Below are positions 33,367 through 44,504 of a stretch of DNA of 64,000 nucleotides, piece after piece; positions within the stretch are counted from its first letter, which is position 1; every line of letters starts with the position of its first letter. This DNA is from Boothiomyces macroporosus (taxonomy: Eukaryota; Chytridiomycota; Chytridiomycetes; Rhizophydiales; Terramycetaceae), in assembly GCA_027604185.1 (NCBI GenBank), contig JADGKB010000009.1, positions 1-64,000 on the forward strand, in the 5' to 3' direction. The position numbers were made by a program, and so were the translations under genes. The notes beneath the pieces were generated by a model. It had not been told where the DNA came from, made no database searches, and saw only the letters and a program-made list of their open reading frames with translations.

Positions 33367-34638
33367 TTACAGTTCTGCAATGTTCATTGGCATTTCTTCT
33401 ACTTGAGTGTTGTAGAACTTTTCAATTTCACGATGCATTGGAATATCATCGGTGGTAATAAAGTTAATAGCAACACCTTTACGACCGAAACGACCACCAC
33501 GACCGATACGATGGATGTAGTTTTCCTTATTAGTTGGTAAATCATAGTTGATTACAAGAGAGACCTGTTGTACATCGATACCTCTAGCCAAAATATCAGT
33601 AGTAATAAGGACACGGGAAGCACCAGAACGGAAATCTTTCATAATTTTGGAACGTTCTTCCTGACTCATTTCACCATGCTACGATTAATAAACAGTTACC
33701 AAAGCGGAAACAGTAAAGTCTCTTTCAGTCATGTTTTGAGTGAGCCAGTCAACTCTTCTTTTGGTGTTTGCGAAAATAACAGCTTGGGCAACGGTAACAG
33801 TGTCATACAAGTCACAGAGAGTATCAAGCTTCCATTCTTCCTTGTCTACAGCAACAAAGAATTGCTTAATACCTTCAAGAGTAAGTTCATCTCTCTTTAC
33901 AAGAATTCTAATTGGGTTGTTCATGAATGACTTTGTGACTTCCAAAACTTCGCCAGGCATGGTTGCAGACAACAATACAACTTGGATAGAAGTTGGCATA
34001 AGTTGGAACACTTCGTAAATTTGCTCTTTGAAACCACGAGACAACATTTCATCAGCTTCATCAAGAACAAACATTTTAATGTGATCTGCACGGAGATATC
34101 CTCTATTGATCATATCGAATACACGACCTGGAGTTCCGATAACAACCTGTGGACCTGCTTCTAGTTTTTGTCTATCTTCTTGAATGCTAACACCACCAAT
34201 AGATGCATGGCATTGAATGCCCATGTAGTCACTGAGGGCAACTACGACTTTTTGAATTTGAACGGCCAATTCACGGGTTGGGGCCAAAACTAAGGCTTGG
34301 CACTCTTGAAGGCTTGCATCGATGCTTTGCAAGATTGAAATAGAGAAAGTGGCAGTTTTACCAGTTCCTGACTGTGCTTGAGCAATAACATCATGCCCAC
34401 GGAGAACTGGGAGAATAGCACGTTGTTGAATAACAGAAGGTTTTTCGAAACTGGATTAATTACATGTATACCCATAAGCGTAAATACCACGCAAAAGTTC
34501 GCTTTTAAGGTTCATTTCGTCAAAGGTCTCAGCAACATCATCGAAATTTCCCTAATGGTCAGAATATAAATCTACTTGAATTTCGTTTGCGTTGAGATCT
34601 CCAGCGAGTGGACCGTCATTGATTTTGTCAGAAGCCAT
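33367..34638 (-). CDS. EIF4A: eIF4A-type DEAD-box RNA helicase
   Basis: The spliced protein is 401 aa with all DEAD-box motifs in order: [12 protein letters not shown] (Q motif), AQSGTGKT (I), [10 protein letters not shown] (Ia), [18 protein letters not shown] (DEAD), [25 protein letters not shown] and [13 protein letters not shown]. The length and the [20 protein letters not shown] start fit eIF4A better than eIF4A3/Fal1, though the latter cannot be excluded by eye. Introns are 24 nt (near 34555), 21 nt (near 34455) and 21 nt (near 33690). It unwinds 5' leaders for ribosome loading. It shares a 189-bp divergent promoter with BYR4. Confidence 0.93.
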
Positions 34639-34827
34639 ATTGTTAAATTGTGAGTTTTTTTTTACTTTTTTTTTGATTTTCACCTACAAGCCACAAGCAA
34701 TTATTTCCCCTGTGCTGAGTCAGAGCGCCTTTGTTCAAAACTGAAACAGTGTTTCAAATAAGCTTTTTTCAACTTTGCCTTTATATCGACTTTATTTTTT
34801 TTTGAATTTACGCGTACTTTTTTCTCA
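34639..34827. promoter_or_regulatory. Divergent promoter of eIF4A and BYR4
   Basis: A 189-bp region with long T/A tracts flanking both start codons and a TGAGTCA box at 34716-34722. TGAGTCA is the classic Gcn4/AP-1 bZIP site. Regulation of either gene by a bZIP factor is inferred from this motif only. Confidence 0.4.
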
Positions 34828-36261
34828 ATGGATGAGGACGATCTTTTTGATGATTTGGATATTCCAGATGACTTGGATTTGGTGATACCTCAACAAACTG
34901 CCGCTGTAGATCCATTTGAGTCTGATTCGGATTTTGATATTGAAGAGGAGCGAATAAATTCGTACCTTCACTCGCCAGTGTTGTCCTCTAATGCTAGCGT
35001 GGTAGCATCAGATAACGAAGAAACGTTTGATGACATTGAATTTCCGCCAGGAGGTGTTAGCTGGAGTAATATTAACCGTGATGAAGATGATTCAAATCAA
35101 GAGATGGATTTACCAAACGCACATGAACTGATAGAAAGACTTAATAGGGTTAGAAATAGGGAGTATGGGGTTCCATACACACCACCTCTCACATGCAACC
35201 CTCCCACTCCTATTCCGTTCGATAAGCAAAATAATGCCACCCACAACACTATCGGATTGACAACTTTGACTATATCTAAAGATATCGATAGCCACAAGGA
35301 GGAAGGAAAGACTGCAATTGTCCTGGATAAACCAGAGACAAAGAATTCGAGTGATCAAAATAGTAACGATTTGATCGAGGTTATTCCGATTAGTGAACCA
35401 ATAGAATGCAAGGAAACCCCAAATAATGGAGCAAAAGTAGCTAAATCATCTTTAAGGCTCATCACGCTAGAAGAGTTTCAGTCCCATAGTGTCCCTCAAA
35501 TTCCAAAAGCAGTTGAACCACAGATTCATAGAATCAAACGACAAGATGACCACAAACCTAATGTACAATCAAATTGATATTAGACTTACATATCTAGAGG
35601 ACCAGCTAGCATTGCCGGCAGCACTGCAAGTTCACGTTGGGCTACGCCTAGTTTGAGGGAAACCAAAAGACCACCAACATATCGCGTCGCATTTGGAAGA
35701 ACTGTTCCAGGTAATCTTTGTTTGATGCAGATGAGAAAAGAAAACCAAAGAAGCCTGTTAAACCGCAGAAGCCAACTTTGATTCGAAATTTAGGACCTTC
35801 AAATCAACCTAAAGGTAGTTGGCAATAACTTTTAGTTGTGGGTAACATGACATATGACCCAATTGAGCAAACATGGAAGGGAAATGAAGCCATCTTGAAA
35901 GATTTTGAAGTACGCTCTTCCTCAAAGCCAAACTTTATCCCTTCAACAAGTCAAATTCCAACCCAAGTGGGAAATATGGTTTTTGACAACGTAAAAATGT
36001 GCTGGGTTGGCAATGAGCTGTCAAAAGAAGAAACCGATTTGTTTGATGAGATTGACGAGCTAACTGAACCAAGTATTTTGATTTAATTTAGAAAAACAAA
36101 CGTGGATCAAACTAGAAATCGCTGAAAAGAAGGCATTCTACTTGTCCGAAAATAGACACAAACTTCTTATTGGTAGTTGGTACCCAAGAGTGTTTCGGGA
36201 AAACCGCCCAATTACTCGAGATACTTCCAAATCCTACCTTTATGATATTAGAAACATTTAA
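34828..36261 (+). CDS. BYR4: Byr4/Bfa1-like septation / mitotic-exit regulator
   Basis: The spliced protein is about 450 aa with four introns of 19-21 nt (near 35575, 35720, 35825 and 36085). An acidic N-terminus (MDEDDLFDDLDIPDDLDLVI) leads to a Pro/Ser linker, then PTLIRNLG. Two copies of the family signature follow (VGNMTYDPIEQTWKGNE and VGNMVFDNVKMCWVGNE), and a C-terminal block HKLLIGSWYPRVFRENRPIT. Byr4 and Bfa1 act with Cdc16/Bub2 as a two-part GAP for the Spg1/Tem1 GTPase. The family is fungal, so this supports the assignment of the organism. Confidence 0.88.
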
Positions 36262-36294
36262 TCGAAAATATAATAAAACTTGTTTATTCAGAAT

Positions 36295-36882
36295 CTAATT
36301 AAATCCTGAACGTTTCCACTGAGTGTTGGAATGTGGAAGAAAGAATGTCGAAATGTCACTATCACTCGCACAATAGGTGAACTTGTCGCTGCCTATGCCA
36401 TCATTACAGGTTTTTCCATTATTGCTTGAACTACAGTTAAAAGTATAAATTACAACATAATCCATGCATTGTCACCCGCCAGACCATTTTGCTCTCCAGC
36501 ATACTGAATTGCAGGCATTGATTTATCTCTGTTTGCAGCAGAGACTCCATATTCACCCATGTATACTGGCTTCTCGACAGATTTTCCTGTATTCACATGT
36601 TCAATGACTGAATTTACGGCATTAGTTGGGTCTTGCGAGTCACCGTGATAATTATGGAATCCAAGCACATCCACCGCTAGCAGTCGGGCATTTCCTTCGT
36701 AGTCGCACCCATGGGGATAATAATCTCCAAAGTTATTCCCATTCAAGTAGTATCCCTCTTCTCCATTTCAATGATCATAAACGTGGGGTCATTTTTGTTT
36801 GCGATCCCAGTATATCTGTTTACATGATTCAAAAGCTGATACAACCAGAATTTGTAGGCATTAGAGAGGTTGCGATTTTCAA
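36295..36882 (-). pseudogene. 5'-truncated, frameshifted GH5 beta-mannanase-like remnant
   Basis: Two frames carry a mannanase-like C-terminal half. The upstream frame has the segment NLSNAYKFWLYQLLNHVNRY then TGIANKNDPTFMIIEM. The other has EEGYYLNGNNFGDYYPHG, LGFHNYHGDSQDP and KPVYMGEYGVSA. They must join at the usual NE catalytic region, but one base too few or two too many near 36760-36770 breaks the frame, and no GT-AG intron fits. The N-terminal half is absent because the divergent RRF gene starts at 36901. A 23-nt intron near 36440 still looks intact, so decay is probably recent. Confidence 0.7.
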
Positions 36883-36900
36883 ATTTTGACCACAAAAAAA

Positions 36901-37576
36901 ATGTTGAGAACAGTTAGATTATTTCAACTGACAATCAAACCAAGATTTGCTCCAGTAGCATTCTATGCATCAAAAAAAGGAGCGAAACAAAGCAAACAAG
37001 TTCAGGAAGTTGATGAGCCTCCGTTTGATATGACTCCATTTATCACTAGGATGGACAAGTCACTGGAAGCATTTAAAACCTCCCTCGAAAAGATCAGAGT
37101 GGGAAGGGCAAATCCAAATATTCTTGACCCAATCATGGTAGAATTAGACAACAAGAGAATGCCCCTATCGCAAGTTGCACAAATTCATGTAAAGGATGCC
37201 AATACGCTGATGGTAGTGGTTCCAGACGAAAAGGTAATTCGTTTTAATCCAGCTTACTGCTGTGGTGGAGCGCTCCATGAAAACTGCCAACTTGAGTTTG
37301 AATCCACAGAAGCAGGACAATTTAACACTCAAAGTACCAATTCCAAAAATGACTGCTGAATACAAACAATCGCTAGTTAAGCAAATTCATTCCAACGCAG
37401 AGAAATCTAAGATCGGAATCAGAAATATTCGCCAAGACGCTCGCAAAATAATTAAAAAAGATAAATCCAAGGATGTTGTGAAGCGAAATGAAGATGCTGT
37501 TCAGAAAAAGACGGATGACTTTATCAAAAAGATCGATGACTTGATGGCTGCAAAGGAAAAGGAATTATCTCAATAA
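36901..37576 (+). CDS. RRF1: Mitochondrial ribosome recycling factor
   Basis: The spliced protein is about 218 aa. A basic presequence (MLRTVRLFQLTIKPRFAPVA) is followed by the RRF domain: KTSLEKIRVGRANPNILDPI, MPLSQVAQIHVKDANTLMVV, VERSMKTANLSLNPQ, and the helical end (SKDVVKRNEDAVQKKTDDFI). A single 19-nt intron near 37235-37253 restores VVVPDEK to LTAVVERS. It releases ribosomes from mRNA after termination in mitochondria. Confidence 0.94.
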
Positions 37577-38173
37577 ACATAATCTAACCGATCTGAGCAT
37601 TAGTTTGTGGTATATCAACCATCGACTGTAACAGGAATCATATAGGCTAGATTCTGTTGGATAGCAAATATCGGTACAATCCAATAGAATTAACAACTGA
37701 AAAACTAATCAAGTGGAGGTGATTTTCCAGTTAAAACAATCCTTATCCTTTGCCAAGCACATTTTGTCTGTTGAAATCTTGTGTCCACTGAAACTAAATC
37801 AAAGGACCCAAGGACCTGATTAAACAATCAAAATAGAAGTTGTAGGGCGGCAAGTTTGAAGCATAACCATGCTGCCAACTATCGCTCGGCCGCAAGATAA
37901 TCTATCCATGTCCCTGTGTTCCCATTTATGTTTAATGACTCGTTAAGTCCAGCGCTTTGTCTTTCTAGGCATCAGGTGGCTGAATGGAAAGCCTTTGACC
38001 ATAAATCAAACATTATCTTTTCTCAATGAAAAAGTGCAAACTGTAGGTTTAGAAAAAAGTGAGATATCAATAATTGCTTGGCGTGTATTAGAGTTGCGAG
38101 TGTGGAAAATTCATTCGGCCAACGGAGATCGTGCCGTACGTTCCTTGTGTGACTGTCTGATCAATGCCATGTG
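37577..38173. other. Intergenic, promoter of the secreted GH5 gene
   Basis: About 600 bp with no credible frame on either strand. It mixes short A/T runs with a few palindromic bits and has no repeat. Its length, unlike most gaps here, suggests a regulated promoter for the secreted hydrolase downstream. Confidence 0.4.
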
Positions 38174-39481
38174 ATGTCTGTACCATTTAAATACACGAAA
38201 AGATTATCTTTTACATTAATGATTTTAACTCTGCTACTGTCTGCCGTCAGCTGCTTGCAGCCTCCTCTCGCAACTCAAGGGAAATTCTTTGTAGACGTTA
38301 ATGGAGAGAAAATACATTTGCATTGTTCTGCATGGTCGGGAGTTCATCAAAAGGAATTCTTGAATTATGGTATGGAAAATCAACCACTATCTGTTTTAGC
38401 AGACAACTTTAAATCTGCTGGTTTCAATTGCGTGAGATATCAATTCTCGGCTCAGGTGGTAAAAACCAATCCCGTGGTTAATACCACATTGGTCGAAAAA
38501 TACAATCCGCAATTCATCGGAAAGACTGCATTGGAAGTAGTAGACTCGGTATTTGCTGAATTGTCCAAACGTGAAATAATGATCATCTTGGACTATCATA
38601 TGTTGGACGCTGGTGGCTGTTGTTCTCCTTTAGATCAAAATGGTGGTTGGTACAATTCTCGATGGAGCAAAGAAGACGTTCAAGCTCAGTTAGTCACAAT
38701 GGTAAACAGGTACAAGAGTAACCCATGGGTTATAGGTGTGGATGTTAGAAATGAAGTTCGTTCAATGTACGATCTTATCGGAAACACTCAGATTCCTAAT
38801 CCATTTTCCCTCTTTATGCCAAATTGGGGACAAGGGGGAAGTTGGGATTGGGCCGTTGAAGCTGAAAGGCTCGGTAATGCTGTACTGGCTGCCAACCCAA
38901 ATATGCTTATTATGATTCAAGGATTCTATCAGATTCAGCTCTCCGAACTGTGGTTTTGGCTTACCCACAGCAAGAACAATTGCAGAAGACCTAGAATACC
39001 ACAAGTGCTTACACTGGATCAGATCAAAAGACGACCAATTAATTTGAATGTTCCTCAAAGGCTAGTATATTCATGCCACACATATGACTTTTTCTATGAC
39101 TTTGATGTGTACAATATGACATATACTGAATGGAAATCTCAAACTCAATACTATTGGGGAGATGTTGCCGATCTACCTGATGTTCCATTCTTCCTGGGTG
39201 AGTTTGGCACTAACCACAATGCAGATGGGCTTAATACCAACTTTTTCAAGTATTTGATGCAATATATCAAAGAAAAAAAGATGCATTGGGCTTACTGGGC
39301 TTATGAAGGCACCTATGCCAATCCAAATCCAAGTCAATGTGCGTTAGCACCACCTAGCTTTTTGATAAATGAAGATAGAACAATGATGAATTCATACGGC
39401 CTGCTAAACACGACATACAATGGATTTGCCTATCCGCCTCAACTTGCTGAATTACAATCAATCATGTTTAAAGATATTTAG
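38174..39481 (+). CDS. Secreted glycoside hydrolase family 5 enzyme (cellulase-like)
   Basis: An intronless frame of about 435 aa. A signal/anchor region lies near MILTLLLSAVSC. The GH5 features are GFNCVRYQFSAQVV, IMIILDYHMLDAGG, WVIGVDVRNEVRS (acid/base Glu after Asn), YSCHTYDFFYD and FFLGEFGTN (nucleophile Glu). Family members cut beta-1,4-glucans or related polymers. The frame also has an in-frame GTG before the chosen ATG. Absence of introns, against gene-dense intron-rich neighbours, could reflect horizontal acquisition. Confidence 0.87.
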   Translation: MSVPFKYTKRLSFTLMILTLLLSAVSCLQPPLATQGKFFVDVNGEKIHLHCSAWSGVHQKEFLNYGMENQPLSVLADNFKSAGFNCVRYQFSAQVVKTNPVVNTTLVEKYNPQFIGKTALEVVDSVFAELSKREIMIILDYHMLDAGGCCSPLDQNGGWYNSRWSKEDVQAQLVTMVNRYKSNPWVIGVDVRNEVRSMYDLIGNTQIPNPFSLFMPNWGQGGSWDWAVEAERLGNAVLAANPNMLIMIQGFYQIQLSELWFWLTHSKNNCRRPRIPQVLTLDQIKRRPINLNVPQRLVYSCHTYDFFYDFDVYNMTYTEWKSQTQYYWGDVADLPDVPFFLGEFGTNHNADGLNTNFFKYLMQYIKEKKMHWAYWAYEGTYANPNPSQCALAPPSFLINEDRTMMNSYGLLNTTYNGFAYPPQLAELQSIMFKDI

Positions 39482-39594
39482 AATATATTCACTTGCTTAT
39501 AAAAACAAATTTGGTTTCAAATTGATACAATTTCCTAAAGGAATAAAAAAGTGATTTATTAATATTAATCGATGATACTGTAAGCTTTGAGAAG

Positions 39595-41453
39595 TTAAAT
39601 TGAGGGTCCCTAATATTAGAAACTTTTACCGTATAACCATTGGCGAGTCTACAAGTTATGCTTTTCCATCTTGCAGTTCGTGCTTCCAAGCAAGTTTTCG
39701 GATTGAGCATTCTAGCAATATAGATTGGATATGTGTTGGCATTTTTGAAAGATCTAGGGGTATCAGAAACTGAAGGTTCAGTGAGAACCATTGATTCAGT
39801 ATCGACAAAGTGTTGACTAGCAACCACAGGTTCCGGAGAAATTAATTGCACATTGGAAACCAATTTTTCAGTATGATTGAATGATTCTTCAGCGCTCAAA
39901 GGTTCAGTAGGGACAAACAGTTCGTCAAGAACTAACTCGTCAACAACACTGGATAGTCGAGCATCAACTAAAAGATTGGCGGCAATCAATGGCCCGGTAT
40001 TTACGAAAGGTTCAGTAGCAGCATTTTGCTCCACAGGAATCAATGCATCAGCAGGAATCAATGCTAGAGTAGGAACCGCTGGAAGAAAATCTTCTGCAAC
40101 GAACACATGGTCAGAAACAGTTTCTAGTGGATACAATTCGTAGCAGTATTCAATCATATCCTCGGCAACCTAAATTAATCCCGCTTTACCAAATCATTTT
40201 TAAGGAGCAAATGCGATTGGTACGCGCTTTTGCTCTCATGTTCTAACTTTTGTTGGTGATTAAAGAGAACAGCACTCAATACCATGCCTAGATTAGCAGC
40301 AGTCATCTTGTTCACACAAGCATTCGTTGAAATTCTAATTAATTATAGATTACCTCTTCAAGTGGTACAGCAATTCTTTCAATACGCTTTCACTAACTGC
40401 AGGAATGCTGCTAATCTTCTCCTTAATAATAGAAACTCTTTCAGGGGGCGGAAGCGCAGAGTTGGTGATTCTCTCAGCTGCTGGGTATACGAATAGGTCT
40501 TGTGGAAGTTGCCTAAAGAAGTGCTTGATTAAGCCAGCTACAACATTAATATCAACTTGATCCAAAGAACCTAGGACATTGCCTTCAGAGGCCTCGGCTT
40601 TAATCTGTAAAGCCTTGATTTCGGAAGCTTTCGCAGGGACGCGATAAACACCTTCGGTATCGATGCCTACATTAATTCAACATACCTCGAGTTTCTATAA
40701 CTGCATACAATTGGTTTAGGATCGCGTTTGGCGAGCCATTGTTCGAAATATCCAATGGTACAGAAAACACTAAATTAAGAGCAGCCTTGGAAGGGTATTG
40801 GACAAACATCATTTCCTCTGGGACATAGGCAGTAGGGTTGATGTTTAAATGGGCTTTGCCATCAGGAATTACCACTAATTTTGACACCATTTGTGCGAAT
40901 GAGTTACAGTCAGTGGCAAACTGTGCTACATTCAAATTAGCTTTTTCCAAAGCTTCTCCCAAGGACTGGCGTTGCAACTTTGCCAAGGCAACGCTTTTTC
41001 TATAAGAGGTTTCTAGATTTAGACACGCTTATACCTGCTGCCTCCATTCTGGCTTTCAAAGTAAAGAGCTATAATTAAAACGATTTTACCTTGGTGGGAT
41101 TCTTGGTTTTTGCAGAAGATGCTGTCCAATAGGCTTGATGTTCTTTCTTCACCTCTGCTACAGCCTTTTTATAGTTGCGCTCTTGGGTTTTCAAGTCAGC
41201 AACATCAGATTTATCACGGCAGGTCTTTCTATGGCCAAGTTCGATACGCACCAGCTCGTGAAATATCTCTAGGTCCTTTGCTTTAGCACGAACTTTGGTC
41301 TTTTTCTATGTTAGGCAATTTTACCATTTTTTGACAGGACTTTCTAACCGCAGCGTCGAATTCTCGAAGGAAAGAAAGAGAGGAGCTCCACATAGTTTGG
41401 AATTGGCTAGTTATCTACAGTTAGGTAAAAGTTACTTTGTGGTTGAAATTCAT
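39595..41453 (-). CDS. F-BAR / RhoGAP protein with acidic low-complexity tail
   Basis: The spliced protein is about 565 aa, split over nine exons by eight introns of 19-22 nt, so no single frame shows it. The N-terminal F-BAR-type coiled coil reads MWSSSLSFLREFDAAVRKSC, VRAKAKDLEIFHELVRIELG and VKKEHQAYWTASSAKTKNPT. The RhoGAP domain has GIDTEGVYRVPA with the arginine finger, VDINVVAGLIKHFFRQLPQD and NKMTAANLGMVLSAVLF. The C-terminus is Glu/Pro/Val-rich repeats. This resembles yeast Rgd1/Rgd2, which bind membranes and inactivate Rho GTPases. Confidence 0.86.
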
Positions 41454-41867
41454 GTTTACGCGAAGAGAAAAATAAGAATGTGGGCATGATGTAGGGATGC
41501 TAGGGCTAGGGTTAGAATAACAACCAATGCAACACTTTACGGTATTTAGTAGAAGAGTAATAGGTATCGGTGGTAGATATACCACGGAATACGTTTTCAA
41601 TAGCATTTAGATCAGGATTCCAACGTTATTGAAATAGGCAGCTCAACCAATACCAAACCGGATATTGCCGATCCAAATGGATAATATTCATGCATTAAAT
41701 TTTGAATAAATAGTTCAAATATATTTCTTTTACGTCTTCATTGATTCATCTATTTGCCAGTCAAAGTGTGGGTACAGCACGAATCACCACCACCTCAATA
41801 CCGTTTATATTCCGATATTCATGCAGAAAAAAAGAATAGAAATTGATTGAATATTTTTATTAATTTT
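41454..41867. other. Intergenic between ERB1 end and F-BAR/RhoGAP start; telomere-like motif
   Basis: About 414 bp with no gene. TAGGGCTAGGGTTAG at 41501-41515 resembles two and a half TTAGGG units. Such telobox-like motifs occur in some eukaryotic promoters, and chance is also possible. Otherwise A/T-rich sequence. Confidence 0.4.
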
Positions 41868-44070
41868 TTAGACAAACATTTTGATTGTATTATCAGCGCC
41901 AGAAGAGAAAATCCAAGGCTGGATAGGATGCCATTGACAGTCTAGAGCACCGAGTGATTCAACCCTTTCATGAGCACTCAAAGTTTTTAGAGGAACAATC
42001 AGAGGGTTTTGCATCAAATCATTGTACACCATGCCATGGAATAACAGGACAGAACCGTCATCAGAAGAAGAGGCAAAGAGAGGATATCTCTTATGATACG
42101 CAACTTGACGAACAGCTTCTTTATGGTAGCGCAACGTTTTGTAAGGCTTTGCAGAGAGGTCCATATCAAACCAGTGGATACGTTTATCATAGGTACCGAT
42201 GATCAAGTTGTCCCCAGCAGGATGTATGTCAATACTAGATATCCATTTACATCCAGGCATAAGCTTTTTAACAAGTTCTTGCTTCACCAGGTTGTATACT
42301 TTGACTGAGCGTTGAGTCTATCGTTAGTTTTTTGATTACAGCAACAAACAAGAATGGTTTGGTTGGGTGGAAAATAACCTTCTGCACCAAGCCTTTGGAC
42401 TTTTTGAATGGATTTTGGGTGGATCCTTTTGAAATTTGGTGAATCTGAACTGCTGCGGAATTGGCTACTATTAGTTGAAATTACCATCTGGAGAAACAGT
42501 TGCAAAATAATCACCTCTTCTGTGCCAGGCGATACTCGTAACAGCTTTTGGTAGGACTATATGTATAGAGTGACCATTGGAAATTTCTGCCGCTGTTGGT
42601 TTTTCCCACTTGACAGCACCAGTGTTTTTGACATTTTCCCAAGCGGTTGCAATTACCTGCTCAGTAGTTTCAGTAACCTCTTGACTAGCTAATCCTGGAT
42701 TCAGTAGAATAACCTTCTCCCCAGTTGCAACCGCAATGAGAGAAACAGATTTGCTAGGACTCCAAGCAGCTGCCATTGGGATTTCATCAACTTTGACAGT
42801 CTTGAGGTTTCTTCCAGTGGCAATTTCCCAAATCCTCACAGTCTTGTCGTCTCCGCAAGATACAATCCACTGGCCAGTAGGGTCAAGACTGAAACTTCTA
42901 ACTTTTGCAGAGTGCCCTTTATATGTGATTGACAACTTGGTAGGGAATGGTTTCAAGTCCTTTGGACTTGGAAGTTTTGGGATTAAAGATTCTGGGTCGA
43001 TATCAAGCTAAAATTAGTTGAAATTACCTTTTGTTTAATAGTACGAGGACAAAGATATAAATCAAGGCATCTCTCAAATCTTTCCTGAATGAATCTCTTG
43101 TATGCCCCAACATGTCTGAGAGTAGAGTGTTTCTTTGGTAGAAAGTTATGCGGTCTATCTTCCGGATCCATTTCTTCCCATTCTTTTTCTTCTCCCTTTG
43201 TCAATAAATATTCGCTAGGTGGATTGTAGGATTCATTGTGTTCAGGAAGCTTGAGTTTTGGGGCTGGAATATGATTTTTCAAAGTATTTTCTTCTCCAGT
43301 GTTCGACCAGATGTCGTAGAACTTTGGTTTATCGGCAGTCTTCTTCTTTCCAGGTACAATTAAACCTGCTCTAATGGCTTTTGCGATTTTCATAATTTTG
43401 CTTGCTTCCAATTTGGATGGAATAAATCTTCTTTTAGGTTCGTGAGCTCCACTCAAAGGCATGACTTCTGTATTGCCAGAGAACCATTCAACAGTAGGTT
43501 CGTAAGGATCATACATTGTTTCTGGGAATTGATGTTGCTGGATTCGCTTGAGCATCTCTAGTTCTTCCTTGTTCAACACGATATTTTTGCCTTCCAACTT
43601 GTCATACACGGAGCGCCTAGCATAAGTATAATTTACCAAGCGTTCTTGTCATCCATGGTGCTCAGGAACTTATCCAAGTCGTCTCCTTGTGCAGGACGCA
43701 TAATTTTGTTTCCATTAACATCATAGCCAATATGCGGATAGTCGTTATACCATTCCATGGGAATATTTCCAACAGTGTTGTGTAATTCCTCATCAGAGGT
43801 GTCACTGTCATACACAGGGTCAATTTCTGGCAGCTGCTTTCTTCTCAATACTCGAACTCTTTTTTCTTCAAAGTCTTCGTAAATATCAGATGCTTGAGAA
43901 TCAACTTCAGTGTCCAAATCTTCAACTTGGTCATCCACATCCTTGTATTCCTTTTCATCTCCGGTTGCTTCATCTTCCGATTCGATGTCGCCTTCATCGA
44001 ATTCTTCGTTGATGTCGATTTCTGGAAATTCTTCCTCTTCAACCTCTTTTAAATTCTTTCGTTTTCCCAT
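41868..44070 (-). CDS. ERB1: Erb1/BOP1, ribosome biogenesis WD40 protein (PeBoW complex)
   Basis: The spliced protein is about 706 aa. An acidic N-terminus leads to the BOP1 N-terminal domain ([59 protein letters not shown]). WD repeats then follow: [40 protein letters not shown] and [12 protein letters not shown]. Introns are 20 nt (near 43628), 20 nt (43008-43027), 20 nt (42465-42484) and 22 nt (near 42317-42338). The second and third are almost identical. Erb1 binds Nop7 and Ytm1, and NOP7 is also in this window. A 43-bp gap separates its ATG from the divergent Alba gene. Confidence 0.96.
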
Positions 44071-44113
44071 TTCTTCAACTGAAAAAAAAAGAAAAAAATA
44101 ATTTCAAATCGCA
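44071..44113. promoter_or_regulatory. 43-bp bidirectional promoter with A/T tract
   Basis: The whole space between ERB1 and the Alba-like gene is 43 bp. It is dominated by the A-tract GAAAAAAAAAGAAAAAAATA, which reads as a T-tract toward ERB1. Similar tracts precede NOP7, UTP20, eIF4A, RVB2 and SMD2. Confidence 0.5.
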
Positions 44114-44464
44114 ATGGAGCACTACAAGAAAACAAAAACGGAAACGGAACCTGTACCCGAATTAGAAGGAATAAATCCGCTAGTAGCAATTAATAATGGT
44201 AAAATCCCCAACTATGTGAATGTGTGTACAAAAATCCTGCAATCTGAAAATGAAGTGTATTTGTATGGATGTGGATTCGCTGTAAACAAGACAGTAACTG
44301 TCACTGAAATTTTGAAGAGGAATATTGAAGATTTAAGTGTAGATATATGTATATTTAATGTCCCGGAAGCTGATTATTGGGAAAGTATAAGCGGCGACCT
44401 TGATGTCCTCAAAGTCATTCGAAACCTTCCAGGGATAAGGATAAAATTGTCAACCAAAGAATAG
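44114..44464 (+). CDS. Alba-like small RNA/DNA-binding protein
   Basis: The intronless frame of 116 aa contains IPNYVNVCTKILQSENEVYL then YGCGFAVNKTVTVTEILKRN. These fit the first strand-helix and the N-K-A-type loop of the Alba fold used by the RNase P/MRP subunits Pop6/Pop7 and Rpp20/Rpp25. The C-terminus is a short beta hairpin. The role in RNase P/MRP is inferred from the fold. It converges on the PUF gene (40 bp between stops). Confidence 0.65.
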   Translation: MEHYKKTKTETEPVPELEGINPLVAINNGKIPNYVNVCTKILQSENEVYLYGCGFAVNKTVTVTEILKRNIEDLSVDICIFNVPEADYWESISGDLDVLKVIRNLPGIRIKLSTKE

Positions 44465-44504
44465 ACTAATAAATCTTCATTAAAACAAACAGTTATTATT
44501 AAAA

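Noticed and set aside
39489..39594. Longer unspliced C-terminus for the F-BAR/RhoGAP protein ending at 39489
   Set aside because: A standard 20-nt GTAAAAG...TAATATTAG intron near 39612-39631 gives a shorter end, in keeping with other genes; RNA is needed to be sure.
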